From an uncultured Lachnospiraceae bacterium (GTDB lineage: Bacteria > Bacillota_A > Clostridia > Lachnospirales > Lachnospiraceae), in assembly GCA_902767195.1 (NCBI GenBank), contig CACXGS010000024.1, positions 1-7,991 on the forward strand: a stretch of 7,991 bases of DNA, in the 5' to 3' direction. Numbering within the stretch: position 1 is the first letter of the stretch; each line of letters opens with the position of its first letter. A program made the translations under genes and the position numbers. Below the pieces are notes generated by a model, which saw nothing but the letters and a program-made list of their open reading frames with translations, was not told the DNA's origin and searched no databases. Of the stretch, positions 1-6,391 are shown piece after piece.

Positions 1-125
1 CAGGCAGATAGCTTACCGGGAGTGGGCAACGCCTCTGCGTCGGAACCGGTTGTCCGTTGATTGGGGTATCAGCGATACAGTTCAACTTGCTAAACCTGTA
101 TTTACGGTGGGTAATTCGCACATAG
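1..125 (+). mobile_element. Possible right-end remnant of an IS200/IS605-type (TnpB) element
   Basis: No full gene is visible, but the stretch holds several small stem-loops in a row: GGC-AAC-GCC (25-33), CGGA/TCCG around AACCGGTT (41-56), and GTATC-AGC-GATAC (66-78). They are followed by AAACC...GGT and then GGGTAATTCGCAC (109-121). A short imperfect hairpin followed by a GGGTAATTCAC-like end is what I recall for right ends of clostridial IS200/IS605 elements, where the tnpB 3' end doubles as a guide (omega/reRNA) scaffold. Frame 1 from the window edge gives a short tail ending PGVGNASASEPVVR and a stop at 58-60, which could be the end of a TnpB-like protein. The match is from memory only. 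The alternative is some other structured RNA or plain intergenic DNA. The exact end is uncertain. Confidence 0.3.
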
Positions 126-165
126 CAGGCAGAGAACCCGACAGGAATTTGTAACAGGCTGTATA

Positions 166-194
166 TGGAAAAGCCGTATTATCTGTGATAAAAT
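166..194 (+). promoter_or_regulatory. Predicted sigma-70 type promoter for pyrE
   Basis: TGGAAA at 166-171 (4 of 6 to TTGACA) and TAAAAT at 189-194 (5 of 6 to TATAAT) are separated by 17 bases. A TG one base upstream of the -10 box makes it an extended -10. Transcription would start near 201, leaving a leader of only about 33 bases before the pyrE ATG. That is too short for a PyrR-type attenuator, and no antiterminator/terminator pair is visible. If the upstream DNA is an insertion-element end, this promoter lies outside it. Confidence 0.5.
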
Positions 195-233
195 ATAACA
201 TCAGGGACAATATCAAGTGAAACAGGAGGGCCT

Positions 234-917
234 ATGGAACAGTATAAGAAGGATTTCATTGAATTTATGATTGACTGTCAGGTATTAAAGTTCGGAGATT
301 TTGTGACCAAGAGCGGAAGAAAAACCCCCTTCTTCGTAAACACCGGATTTTATCGGACGGGAGCCCAACTTGCCAAGTTGGGAACTTACTATGCCAGGGC
401 CATCCATGATCAGTTCGGGCTGGACTTTGATGTCCTTTTCGGTCCCGCTTATAAGGGGATTCCGCTGAGTGTGGCCACCACCATGGCTATTTCCCAGGAA
501 TATAACCGGGAGATCCGCTACTGCAGCAACCGCAAGGAGGTTAAGGATCATGGTGACAAGGGAATTCTTCTGGGAGGCCCCATCGGCGATGGTGATAAAG
601 TGGTAATCATCGAAGACGTGACCACAGCCGGGACATCCATTGAGGAGACTCTTCCTATCGTGAAAGCCCAGGGCCAGGTGGAAGTGCTTGGACTGGTGGT
701 TTCCGTAGACAGGATGGAAAGAGGAAAGACCGAGAAGAGTGCCCTGAAGGAGATCAGTGACCGATATGGATTAAAGACCACTGCGATCGTCACTATGGGA
801 GAGGTGGTTGAACATCTCTATAACCGTCCTTACAAAGGGAGAATTATCATTGATGATTCTTTAAAAGCAGCCATTGATGCTTATTATGAACAGTATGGCG
901 CCGTGCAGGATGCATAA
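234..917 (+). CDS. pyrE: Orotate phosphoribosyltransferase
   Basis: Cytosolic enzyme that joins orotate and PRPP to make orotidine 5'-monophosphate, the fifth step of de novo UMP synthesis. The 227-residue length is normal for the family. The PRPP-binding motif is clear at residues 123-135 (VVIIEDVTTAGTS). The mobile catalytic loop is present around residues 99-110 (NRKEVKDHGDKG), carrying the Lys and His residues expected from the E. coli enzyme, whose loop reads similarly. GPAYKGIPL (70-78) is the usual phosphate/ribose-side loop. The ATG at 234 is preceded by AGGAGG at 224-229, a slightly short 4-base spacing, and no better start lies upstream. It appears to be the first gene of a short unit with the following small membrane protein, ending at the terminator at 1101-1144. 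No truncation or missing residue is seen. Confidence 0.97.
   Translation: MEQYKKDFIEFMIDCQVLKFGDFVTKSGRKTPFFVNTGFYRTGAQLAKLGTYYARAIHDQFGLDFDVLFGPAYKGIPLSVATTMAISQEYNREIRYCSNRKEVKDHGDKGILLGGPIGDGDKVVIIEDVTTAGTSIEETLPIVKAQGQVEVLGLVVSVDRMERGKTEKSALKEISDRYGLKTTAIVTMGEVVEHLYNRPYKGRIIIDDSLKAAIDAYYEQYGAVQDA
364..382 (+). repeat. Perfect 8-bp inverted repeat inside pyrE
   Basis: CCCAACTT (364-371) and AAGTTGGG (375-382) are exact reverse complements with a 3-base spacer. The repeat lies about 130 bases into pyrE and encodes part of AQLAKLG. It could fold as a short mRNA hairpin. There is no T tract after it, so it is not a terminator. Chance or codon constraint is the simplest explanation. Confidence 0.6.
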
Positions 918-937
918 CAGGATCAGGGAGGGATACC

Positions 938-1090
938 ATGAATGAGAAAACATACAGAACATTGGGAATATCAGGTGTGATTGGAATTGTTGCAGGTATC
1001 GTGATCACGGTGGTGGGGATTACCATCGGCGTTCTTTCCATCAGTGTAGGAACCAGTGTCCTGAAAGCCAGAAAGAATGTATTAATATAA
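938..1090 (+). CDS. Small membrane protein of unknown function (50 aa)
   Basis: The ATG at 938 opens a 50-codon frame ending in TAA at 1088-1090. GGGAGGG at 926-932, 5 bases upstream, is a strong ribosome binding site, which is the main reason to believe it is translated. The product starts MNEKTYRTLGISG, has a hydrophobic, glycine-rich core from about residue 9 to 42 (one long or two short membrane segments, with spaced glycines suggesting tight helix packing), and ends in a basic tail, KARKNVLI. There is no signal-peptide cleavage site that I can see. It begins 20 bases after pyrE and is followed by the terminator, so it is probably co-transcribed with pyrE. I do not recognise a family with a known function. 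Confidence 0.75.
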   Translation: MNEKTYRTLGISGVIGIVAGIVITVVGITIGVLSISVGTSVLKARKNVLI

Positions 1091-1100
1091 CTATTATTGG

Positions 1101-1144
1101 ACAGGATATGGAACCGGATTGCAGTCCGGTTCCTTCCGTGTTTT
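1101..1144 (+). terminator. Rho-independent terminator after the pyrE unit
   Basis: A perfect 9-bp stem, GGAACCGGA (1110-1118) with TCCGGTTCC (1125-1133), encloses the 6-base loop TTGCAG. The stem can extend outward with GGA/TCC (1104-1106 with 1135-1137) and ACA/TGT (1101-1103 with 1139-1141) across small bulges. It is followed at once by TTTTAT. The GC-rich stem plus T run 11 bases after the small gene's stop is typical of an intrinsic terminator. The T tract is short, so some read-through is likely. Confidence 0.75.
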
Positions 1145-1149
1145 ATAAT
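1119..1149 (+). promoter_or_regulatory. Candidate promoter at the terminator edge, ahead of the VanZ-like gene
   Basis: A perfect TATAAT lies at 1144-1149, starting at the last T of the terminator tail. The best -35 candidate is TTGCAG (1119-1124), which is the terminator loop itself, matching 3 of 6 with a long 19-base spacing, so the call rests mainly on the -10 box. TATGAT at 1151-1156 is a second -10-like string. A start near 1156 would leave only about 13 bases before the first ATG of the next gene. Confidence 0.3.
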
Positions 1150-1168
1150 CTATGATATAGATTTCTTG

Positions 1169-1690
1169 ATGAATATGGGTACAAACGATATCGAGTTAAA
1201 GAACGAATTAAAAAGACAATTTAGTATTTTCAGCGGGATGACCCTGTTCTTTTATCTGGGAATCATCATTTACTTTGTTTTTTTCAGTGATAAACTGGGG
1301 AGAACAGTGGGGTATAATGACTATCAGTACAACTTGATTCCCTTTCAGGAGATCCACCGTTATCTGGCCTACAGGGACTATGTCCCGGACTGGGTCTTTG
1401 TACTGAATCTTCTGGGCAATCTGATGATTTTTGCCCCGATCGGGCTTCTTGTGCCCGTTATGAGAATGAAAAAAACCGGCGTGGTCCGGGTTATCATATA
1501 TGCGTTTCTGGTCAGTCTTTCGATAGAGCTTCTGCAGCTTGTTACCAAGGTGGGTGTATTTGATGTGGATGATCTTATACTCAATACCACAGGCAGCCTG
1601 ATCGGATGGCTGATTTATTTGATTTCGAGATTTGTTTTTCAAAAACAATGGACTTATCTGGAGGAGAAGAACAAACATGAGTCCGATTAA
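1169..1690 (+). CDS. VanZ-like family membrane protein
   Basis: Integral membrane protein of the VanZ-like family, named after the teicoplanin-resistance accessory protein VanZ; the role of most members, including this one, is unknown. With the ATG at 1169 it has 173 residues. Four membrane segments are visible at about 21-39, 76-97, 105-127 and 141-157. Family hallmarks are YNLIPFQEI (54-62), NLLGNLMIFAPIGLLVP (80-96), SIELLQL (118-124) and the acidic FDVDDLILNTTGSLIGW (131-147). The start is uncertain. The frame stays open up to a TTG at 1097, but that would run through the terminator hairpin. ATGs at 1169, 1175 and 1238 are alternatives, and none has a good ribosome binding site. Its 3' end overlaps the next gene by 14 bases, suggesting translational coupling. 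Confidence 0.85.
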   Translation: MNMGTNDIELKNELKRQFSIFSGMTLFFYLGIIIYFVFFSDKLGRTVGYNDYQYNLIPFQEIHRYLAYRDYVPDWVFVLNLLGNLMIFAPIGLLVPVMRMKKTGVVRVIIYAFLVSLSIELLQLVTKVGVFDVDDLILNTTGSLIGWLIYLISRFVFQKQWTYLEEKNKHESD

Positions 1691-1982
1691 AATGTCATTT
1701 CAGAGGAAAAAAGTATCAAAGAATGCGATCCTTACTTTTGTGATCGGGATTGGGACCCTGGCCGGATTCGGTGTTCTTCTGCTGATCGCTTTTTTTACCG
1801 GGGGCAAGCTTCCCTATATTGGCGGGCTGATCGGATGTCTGCTGGGCCTTCTGGCTCTTTTCGGAGTCTTGTGGGGGATTGTCTGTTTCGACGATGTGAG
1901 AACCACCCAGCAGTATAAAGTATCCGGTATTATCCTGAACGTCCTGGCTGTGCTTCTGGCGATCAGTTTTATTTTAATTTAA
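1677..1982 (+). CDS. Small three-helix membrane protein, unknown function (101 aa)
   Basis: The ATG at 1677 is chosen because GGAGGAG at 1660-1666 lies about 10 bases upstream. The open frame extends further back to 1632 but without a ribosome binding site. The protein has a basic N-terminus (FQRKKVSKN), then three hydrophobic segments at roughly 18-40, 46-69 and 82-101, with a polar loop CFDDVRTTQQYKVSG (70-84) between the second and third. It ends right after the last helix. This pattern resembles a small uncharacterised clostridial membrane family (possibly the one labelled DUF6142; recalled, not checked). It overlaps the VanZ-like gene by 14 bases in another frame, and the aminopeptidase gene starts 20 bases after its stop, so all three are likely one transcript. 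Confidence 0.8.
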   Translation: MSPIKMSFQRKKVSKNAILTFVIGIGTLAGFGVLLLIAFFTGGKLPYIGGLIGCLLGLLALFGVLWGIVCFDDVRTTQQYKVSGIILNVLAVLLAISFILI

Positions 1983-2001
1983 GACGAAAGGATTCATAAT
2001 C

Positions 2002-4098
2002 ATGACATATACGACACAGGAAGGAGTAGGAAGAGGCGGGATTGAAGAACGCTTTGTTCTGGCGAGGGAGCGGATCGCTTCTCTTGCTGCCGGTGAAGAG
2101 AACGGCCTCAGGGATGCTCTTTCTGATTATTTCACGAATACTGCCATTTTTCTTGATGGTTGTTCGAAACGGTTTGATATCATTCGGGAAGACCGGATCA
2201 GGGACTTTACCATCACGGAGCTGATGGCGGAAAACCATACCTTCTATCAGGATATCAGACCGTCTCACTACAAGACCTCCTATGCCAACCCGGCCTATGC
2301 CGTGGAGGTTCTGGGAGAGGAATTCGGAAGAATTTTAAGCTTTCTCTATACCGAATTACGGTCAGTGAGAGCTTTTATATTTGAGAAGGATATGCCAAAG
2401 ATTACCATTCTCTATGAGCTGTTTCTGGAGATCTATCATATGTTTACCGATGACGACATTAGTTACCGGAAAGTGAGGGATGCTGTATACTGGTTCCTTT
2501 ATGATTACGCAGAAGAGTGGATCGATTTCCGTGTGAGACAGAGGGTGGATCCTTCCCTGGATTTCGCCAGGGGAATCATTATGAATACAGACCTTAATGA
2601 TCTCAGGTATCTCTATACCTTCGGGGAATACATTTCCAAAAATGAATTTCAGATGGCGGGATATCTGAACAGTCTGCCACAGGAGCGGATTGACGAGATT
2701 GCCGCTGTTTTTGTGGAGGGTTACCGGAAGGGATTCGAGCTTAAAGGAGTGGATCTGTCTTCCAAATCTTCCGTGGATATTCATTATCCCATCGGATTTG
2801 AGAGGGTGATCCGTTCGGCCATTACCATGTTTGGTGACCTGGGACTTGACTCCGTGATCTACCGTTATTCTCAGAATACCCTGAATAAAAACCGGAATGC
2901 CCGGGTTGGTTTTACATCCACCAGTGCCAATCCTCAGTATGAATATGATCATCGTTTTGATGATGCTATTTATCTGGATAAACGGATGGTGGACAGAAAG
3001 ATCAGCTGTCTGGAGGCAGCCTATGAGCATTACCGCCAGGAGGCGGCCGGCTATGCGGGACCGGCGGTTTTTGAAGTCTTTGGGGACGAACCTTTTATTC
3101 CGGTGACCAAACCGGAGGCTTACCGGCTCAGTGAGCGGCAGACGAATCTGCAGGTGGAATATACTTCTCTTGCCAGCCAGGTGATCAACCGCTACATCAA
3201 TCAGGAAGAGAGAAGCTATACCATTATAGCCTACCCCATTCCGGCCATTGGAGAGAATTTCGAGGAGATCTTCAGGGCCATCCACCGGGTTAACACTCTG
3301 GATAATGACCTTTACCGGGATATCCAGCAGACCATGATCGATGTGCTGGACAGTGCGGCCTATGTGAAGATTATGGGCCGGGGAAGGAACATGACCAACC
3401 TCACCGTTGCTCTGGCTTATCTGGATAATAACGAGACGCAGACAAGATTTGAGAACTGTCTGGCCGATGTGAATATTCCTGTGGGAGAGGTTTTTACTTC
3501 CCCTAAACTGTACGGGACGGAAGGTCTTTTACATGTGCGAAGCGTCTACCTGAACGGTCTCTTTTTCAGAGACCTGAAGCTCCATTTTGAGAACGGGATG
3601 GTTACCGATTATTCCTGTTCCAATTTTAAGGATCCGGAAGAAGGAAGACGATATATCGAGGAAAATATTCTGTTCGGAAGACAGACTCTGCCTATGGGAG
3701 AGTTTGCCATAGGAACGAATACGACAGCCTATGTGGTTTGTCACAAATATAATCTTCAGGAGAGGCTGCCTATTCTGATCGCGGAGAAGATGGGCCCCCA
3801 TATCGCTGTCGGTGATACCTGTTATTCCTATTGTGAGGATGTAAAAGTGTTTAATCCTGACGGTAAGGAAATGACGGCCAGGGAGAATGAGTGCAGTGTT
3901 CTCCGTCACACGGATCCTAAAAAAGCTTACTATAACTGCCATACGGACATAACCATCCCCTATGAAGAACTGGGAAGGCTGGTGGCAGTAACCGATGACC
4001 GGGTGGAAAAACCCATTATCCTGAATGGCAGATTCATACTGGAGGGAACCCTGGAACTGAATCGTCCCCTGGAGCGGTTAAGTGAAATCGAGATATAG
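2002..4098 (+). CDS. M29-type metallo-aminopeptidase with extra N-terminal domain
   Basis: Predicted cytosolic aminopeptidase of MEROPS family M29 (AmpS/AmpT/PepS type), which removes N-terminal amino acids using two metal ions. All family ligands can be placed: E496 in NIPVGEVFTSP (491-501), E567 in MGEFAIGTN (565-573), H600 in EKMGPHIAVG (595-604), probably Y608, and H647 and D649 in YNCHTDI. The TEG at 506-508 is also typical. The known enzymes are about 400 residues; this one is 698. The M29-like part seems to begin near residue 229, where IDEIAAVFVEGYRKG and FERVIRSA resemble the family's N-terminal subdomain. That leaves about 228 residues of mainly helical, charged sequence with no domain I recognise. 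No signal peptide or membrane segment is seen. The ATG at 2002 has GAAAGGA at 1985-1991. It lies between two small membrane-protein genes and pyrC, 20 bases before the latter. A role in nucleotide metabolism is not evident. Family call is firm; substrate is unknown. Confidence 0.85.
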   Translation: MTYTTQEGVGRGGIEERFVLARERIASLAAGEENGLRDALSDYFTNTAIFLDGCSKRFDIIREDRIRDFTITELMAENHTFYQDIRPSHYKTSYANPAYAVEVLGEEFGRILSFLYTELRSVRAFIFEKDMPKITILYELFLEIYHMFTDDDISYRKVRDAVYWFLYDYAEEWIDFRVRQRVDPSLDFARGIIMNTDLNDLRYLYTFGEYISKNEFQMAGYLNSLPQERIDEIAAVFVEGYRKGFELKGVDLSSKSSVDIHYPIGFERVIRSAITMFGDLGLDSVIYRYSQNTLNKNRNARVGFTSTSANPQYEYDHRFDDAIYLDKRMVDRKISCLEAAYEHYRQEAAGYAGPAVFEVFGDEPFIPVTKPEAYRLSERQTNLQVEYTSLASQVINRYINQEERSYTIIAYPIPAIGENFEEIFRAIHRVNTLDNDLYRDIQQTMIDVLDSAAYVKIMGRGRNMTNLTVALAYLDNNETQTRFENCLADVNIPVGEVFTSPKLYGTEGLLHVRSVYLNGLFFRDLKLHFENGMVTDYSCSNFKDPEEGRRYIEENILFGRQTLPMGEFAIGTNTTAYVVCHKYNLQERLPILIAEKMGPHIAVGDTCYSYCEDVKVFNPDGKEMTARENECSVLRHTDPKKAYYNCHTDITIPYEELGRLVAVTDDRVEKPIILNGRFILEGTLELNRPLERLSEIEI

Positions 4099-4118
4099 AT
4101 ATAAAGAGGAGAAGACAG

Positions 4119-5384
4119 ATGATCTGTATTAAGGGCGGAAGGATTATGAACCCTGCCACCGGATACAATGAGATAAATGACCTGTACATAAAAGACGGGG
4201 CCATTGCCGCCATCGGGGCCATGCCTGAAGGAGAGAAGATCTCTGAGACGATCCGTGCCCGGGGAATGGTGGTGGCGCCGGGTCTGGTGGATGTCCATGT
4301 GCATTTCAGAGATCCGGGCTTTACCTGGAAGGAAGACCTGGAGTCCGGCAGCCGGGCTGCGGCAGCCGGAGGATACACCACGGTGGTCTGTATGGCGAAC
4401 ACCAATCCGGTGGTCGATCACAGAGAAGTGCTGGAAGACATTCTGAGCCGTTCCCGGGATCTGCCGGTACACCTTTACCAGGTCAGTGCCGTATCCAAAG
4501 GTTTTAAGGGTAAGGAACTGGTAGATTTTGAACAGATGGTGGAAGCCGGAGCCTGTGGATTTTCGGATGACGGTATTCCGCTGACGGATCCCGCTCTGAT
4601 AAAAAAGGCCATGGAGGCGGCATTAAAAGTGGATAAACCGATATCTCTCCACGAGGAGGATCCGGCTTTGAATCTTTCCAACGGAGTTAATCAGGGGCAG
4701 GTGTCCAGGGAATTGGGTCTGGGAGGCGCCCCGGCTATATCGGAAGATGTCATGGTTGCCAGAGACGTTATGCTGGCTCTGGAAACCGGTGCTAAAGTGG
4801 ATATTCAGCATATATCCTCTGGCAGGGCAGTGGACCTTGTCCGATACGGACTTTCCAAAGGAGCCAGAATCTACGCAGAGGCGACCCCTCATCATTTTAC
4901 TCTGACGGAAGAGGACGTAAGAAATTACGGAACCATGTGTAAAATGAATCCGCCGGTTCGGACGGCCATCGACCGGTCGAAGATCATAGACGGTCTCAGG
5001 GATGGGACCATTTCTATCATAGCCACAGACCATGCCCCTCACTCCACGGAGGAGAAGAGAAAGCCTTTCAATGAGGCTCCCAGTGGGATCATAGGTCTGG
5101 AGACGGCTCTTTCCCTGGGGATTACTTCTCTGGTAAAGCAGGGCTATCTGACACTGATGGACCTGCTAAGGAAAATGACGGTGAACCCGGCAGAGCTGTA
5201 CGGCTTCCCCTGTGGTGACATTTCCCCGGGACAACCGGCAGACCTGGTCATTTTCGACCCGGAAGAGATGAATTATGTGGATCATTTTGAATCAAAATCG
5301 GAGAATTCTCCCTTTGCGGGAGCTGCCTTATTTGGTAAAGTCCACTATACTATCTGTGGCGGGAAAATAGTTTTTGAAGCCTGA
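4119..5384 (+). CDS. pyrC: Dihydroorotase, class I
   Basis: Zinc amidohydrolase that closes carbamoyl-aspartate to dihydroorotate, the third step of UMP synthesis. The 421-residue length suits the Gram-positive class I enzymes. The metal-site residues fall at the positions I recall for the Bacillus anthracis enzyme, within one residue: H60 and H62 in DVHVHFRDPG (58-67), D151 in FSDDGIP, H178 in SLHEED, H231 in IQHISS and D304 in ATDHAPHS. As in that group, D151 rather than a carboxylated lysine would bridge the metals. The ATG at 4119 follows AGAGGAG at 4105-4111 with 7-base spacing, and lies 20 bases after the aminopeptidase stop. pyrF follows after 43 bases. No defect is seen. Confidence 0.97.
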   Translation: MICIKGGRIMNPATGYNEINDLYIKDGAIAAIGAMPEGEKISETIRARGMVVAPGLVDVHVHFRDPGFTWKEDLESGSRAAAAGGYTTVVCMANTNPVVDHREVLEDILSRSRDLPVHLYQVSAVSKGFKGKELVDFEQMVEAGACGFSDDGIPLTDPALIKKAMEAALKVDKPISLHEEDPALNLSNGVNQGQVSRELGLGGAPAISEDVMVARDVMLALETGAKVDIQHISSGRAVDLVRYGLSKGARIYAEATPHHFTLTEEDVRNYGTMCKMNPPVRTAIDRSKIIDGLRDGTISIIATDHAPHSTEEKRKPFNEAPSGIIGLETALSLGITSLVKQGYLTLMDLLRKMTVNPAELYGFPCGDISPGQPADLVIFDPEEMNYVDHFESKSENSPFAGAALFGKVHYTICGGKIVFEA

Positions 5385-5392
5385 CAAAGTCA

Positions 5393-5409
5393 AAAGAACA
5401 GCATTCTTT
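5393..5409 (+). other. Short A/T-rich hairpin in the pyrC-pyrF gap
   Basis: AAAGAA (5393-5398) and TTCTTT (5404-5409) form a perfect 6-bp stem with the loop CAGCA, between the pyrC stop and the pyrF ribosome binding site. It is too weak and too poor in GC to terminate transcription. It may have no function, or affect mRNA processing between the two genes. Confidence 0.3.
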
Positions 5410-5427
5410 CTATAACTGGAGGACGAG

Positions 5428-6351
5428 ATGATAAATCAGCTGATTAAAGAGATTAAGAAAAAAGATGCCCCTATCGTGGTGGGACTTGATCCCATGCTTT
5501 CCTATGTGCCGGAGCAGATTCTTGCGGATGCCTTTGATGCCTGCGGACAGACTCCGGAGGGAGCCGCCGAGGCGATCTGGCAGTTTAACAAAGGGCTTAT
5601 TGATGCCACTTATGATCTGGTGCCGGCAGTAAAGCCTCAGATCGCCATGTACGAACAGTTCGGTCTGGAGGGACTCAAAGCCTTTAAGAAGACCTGCGAC
5701 TATGCCAAAGCAAAAGGGCTGGTCATTATCGGGGATATAAAGAGAGGAGATATCGGATCTACCTCCGAGGCCTATGCCACAGGACATGTGGGAACCATTC
5801 GGATCGGAGACCACACATTTTCTCCCTTTACGGAGGATTTTGTTACAGTCAACCCCTATCTGGGGTCCGACGGGGTAAAGCCCTTTATCAAAGTCTGTAA
5901 AGAGCATGGCAAAGGTCTTTTTATCCTGGTGAAAACCTCCAATCCCAGCAGCGGTGAGTTCCAGGATCAGCTGGTGGAGGGACGTCCCCTCTATGAGCTG
6001 GTCGCTGAAAAGGTCGCTCTGTGGGGAGAATCCCACATGGGAGAGGATTACAGTTATGTGGGTGCCGTGGTGGGAGCCACTTATCCGGAAATGGGAGCGG
6101 TACTTCGAAAGCTTATGCCCAAAACATACATCCTGGTACCGGGCTACGGAGCTCAGGGTGGACAGGGAAAGGATCTGAAGCCTTTCTTTAATGAGGACGG
6201 ACTGGGAGCCATTGTCAATTCCAGCAGAGGAATCATCTGCGCTTACCAGAAAGAACCATATCGCGACAGCTTCGGGCCGGAGAATTATGCGGATGCTGCC
6301 AGACAGGCTGTTCTGGATATGAAAGAAGATTTGAAAAAGGCATTTGTTTAG
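5428..6351 (+). CDS. pyrF: Orotidine 5'-phosphate decarboxylase, type 2
   Basis: Decarboxylates OMP to UMP, the last step of de novo pyrimidine synthesis; a cytosolic TIM-barrel enzyme. The 307-residue length marks the longer type 2 group rather than the ~240-residue B. subtilis/E. coli type. Catalytic residues of the Lys-Asp-Lys-Asp array are visible: K69 in AVKPQ, and D103, K105 and D108 in GDIKRGDIGST (102-112). VNPYLGSDG (141-149), LVKTSNPSS (167-175), GAVVGATYPE (212-221) and the phosphate-binding end LVPGYGAQGG (236-245) and NSSRGI (264-269) follow in order. The ATG at 5428 has TGGAGGA at 5417-5423, 4 bases upstream. It lies between pyrC and purE, in line with operon expression. Confidence 0.97.
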   Translation: MINQLIKEIKKKDAPIVVGLDPMLSYVPEQILADAFDACGQTPEGAAEAIWQFNKGLIDATYDLVPAVKPQIAMYEQFGLEGLKAFKKTCDYAKAKGLVIIGDIKRGDIGSTSEAYATGHVGTIRIGDHTFSPFTEDFVTVNPYLGSDGVKPFIKVCKEHGKGLFILVKTSNPSSGEFQDQLVEGRPLYELVAEKVALWGESHMGEDYSYVGAVVGATYPEMGAVLRKLMPKTYILVPGYGAQGGQGKDLKPFFNEDGLGAIVNSSRGIICAYQKEPYRDSFGPENYADAARQAVLDMKEDLKKAFV

Positions 6352-6374
6352 GAGAATTATTTCTGTACATAAAT
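6331..6374 (+). promoter_or_regulatory. Candidate internal promoter and near-palindrome before purE
   Basis: TTGAAA at 6331-6336 (5 of 6 to TTGACA), inside the end of pyrF, is 18 bases from AATTAT at 6355-6360 (4 of 6 to TATAAT). Overlapping the expected start point is ATTTCTGTACATAAAT (6359-6374), a 16-base palindrome with 7 of 8 paired positions, centred on TGTACA. The size and place suit a repressor operator at the switch from pyrimidine to purine genes, but no known consensus is recognised and A/T-rich palindromes arise by chance. Confidence 0.22.
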
Positions 6375-6391
6375 CATGAGAGGAGATACAT

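Noticed and set aside
2..154. Frame open from the left edge to a stop at 152-154 as a gene end
   Set aside because: About 50 codons with no recognisable protein pattern, running through stem-loops and the GGGTAATTC motif. It is too short to be more than chance.
195..233. PyrR-binding attenuator or riboswitch ahead of pyrE
   Set aside because: The leader after the predicted promoter is only about 33 bases, with no terminator or antiterminator helices.
1097..1168. TTG at 1097 as the start of the VanZ-like gene, adding 24 residues
   Set aside because: It would place the terminator hairpin inside the coding sequence, there is no ribosome binding site before it, and the added residues do not resemble the family's usual N-terminus.
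1632..1676. Upstream ATG at 1632 for the three-helix membrane protein
   Set aside because: It would overlap the VanZ-like gene by 59 bases and has no ribosome binding site, whereas ATG 1677 has GGAGGAG at a suitable distance.
2362..3285. A 307-codon open frame on the - strand within the aminopeptidase gene
   Set aside because: Antisense shadow of a well-supported gene. There is no recognisable protein features and no separate space for regulation.
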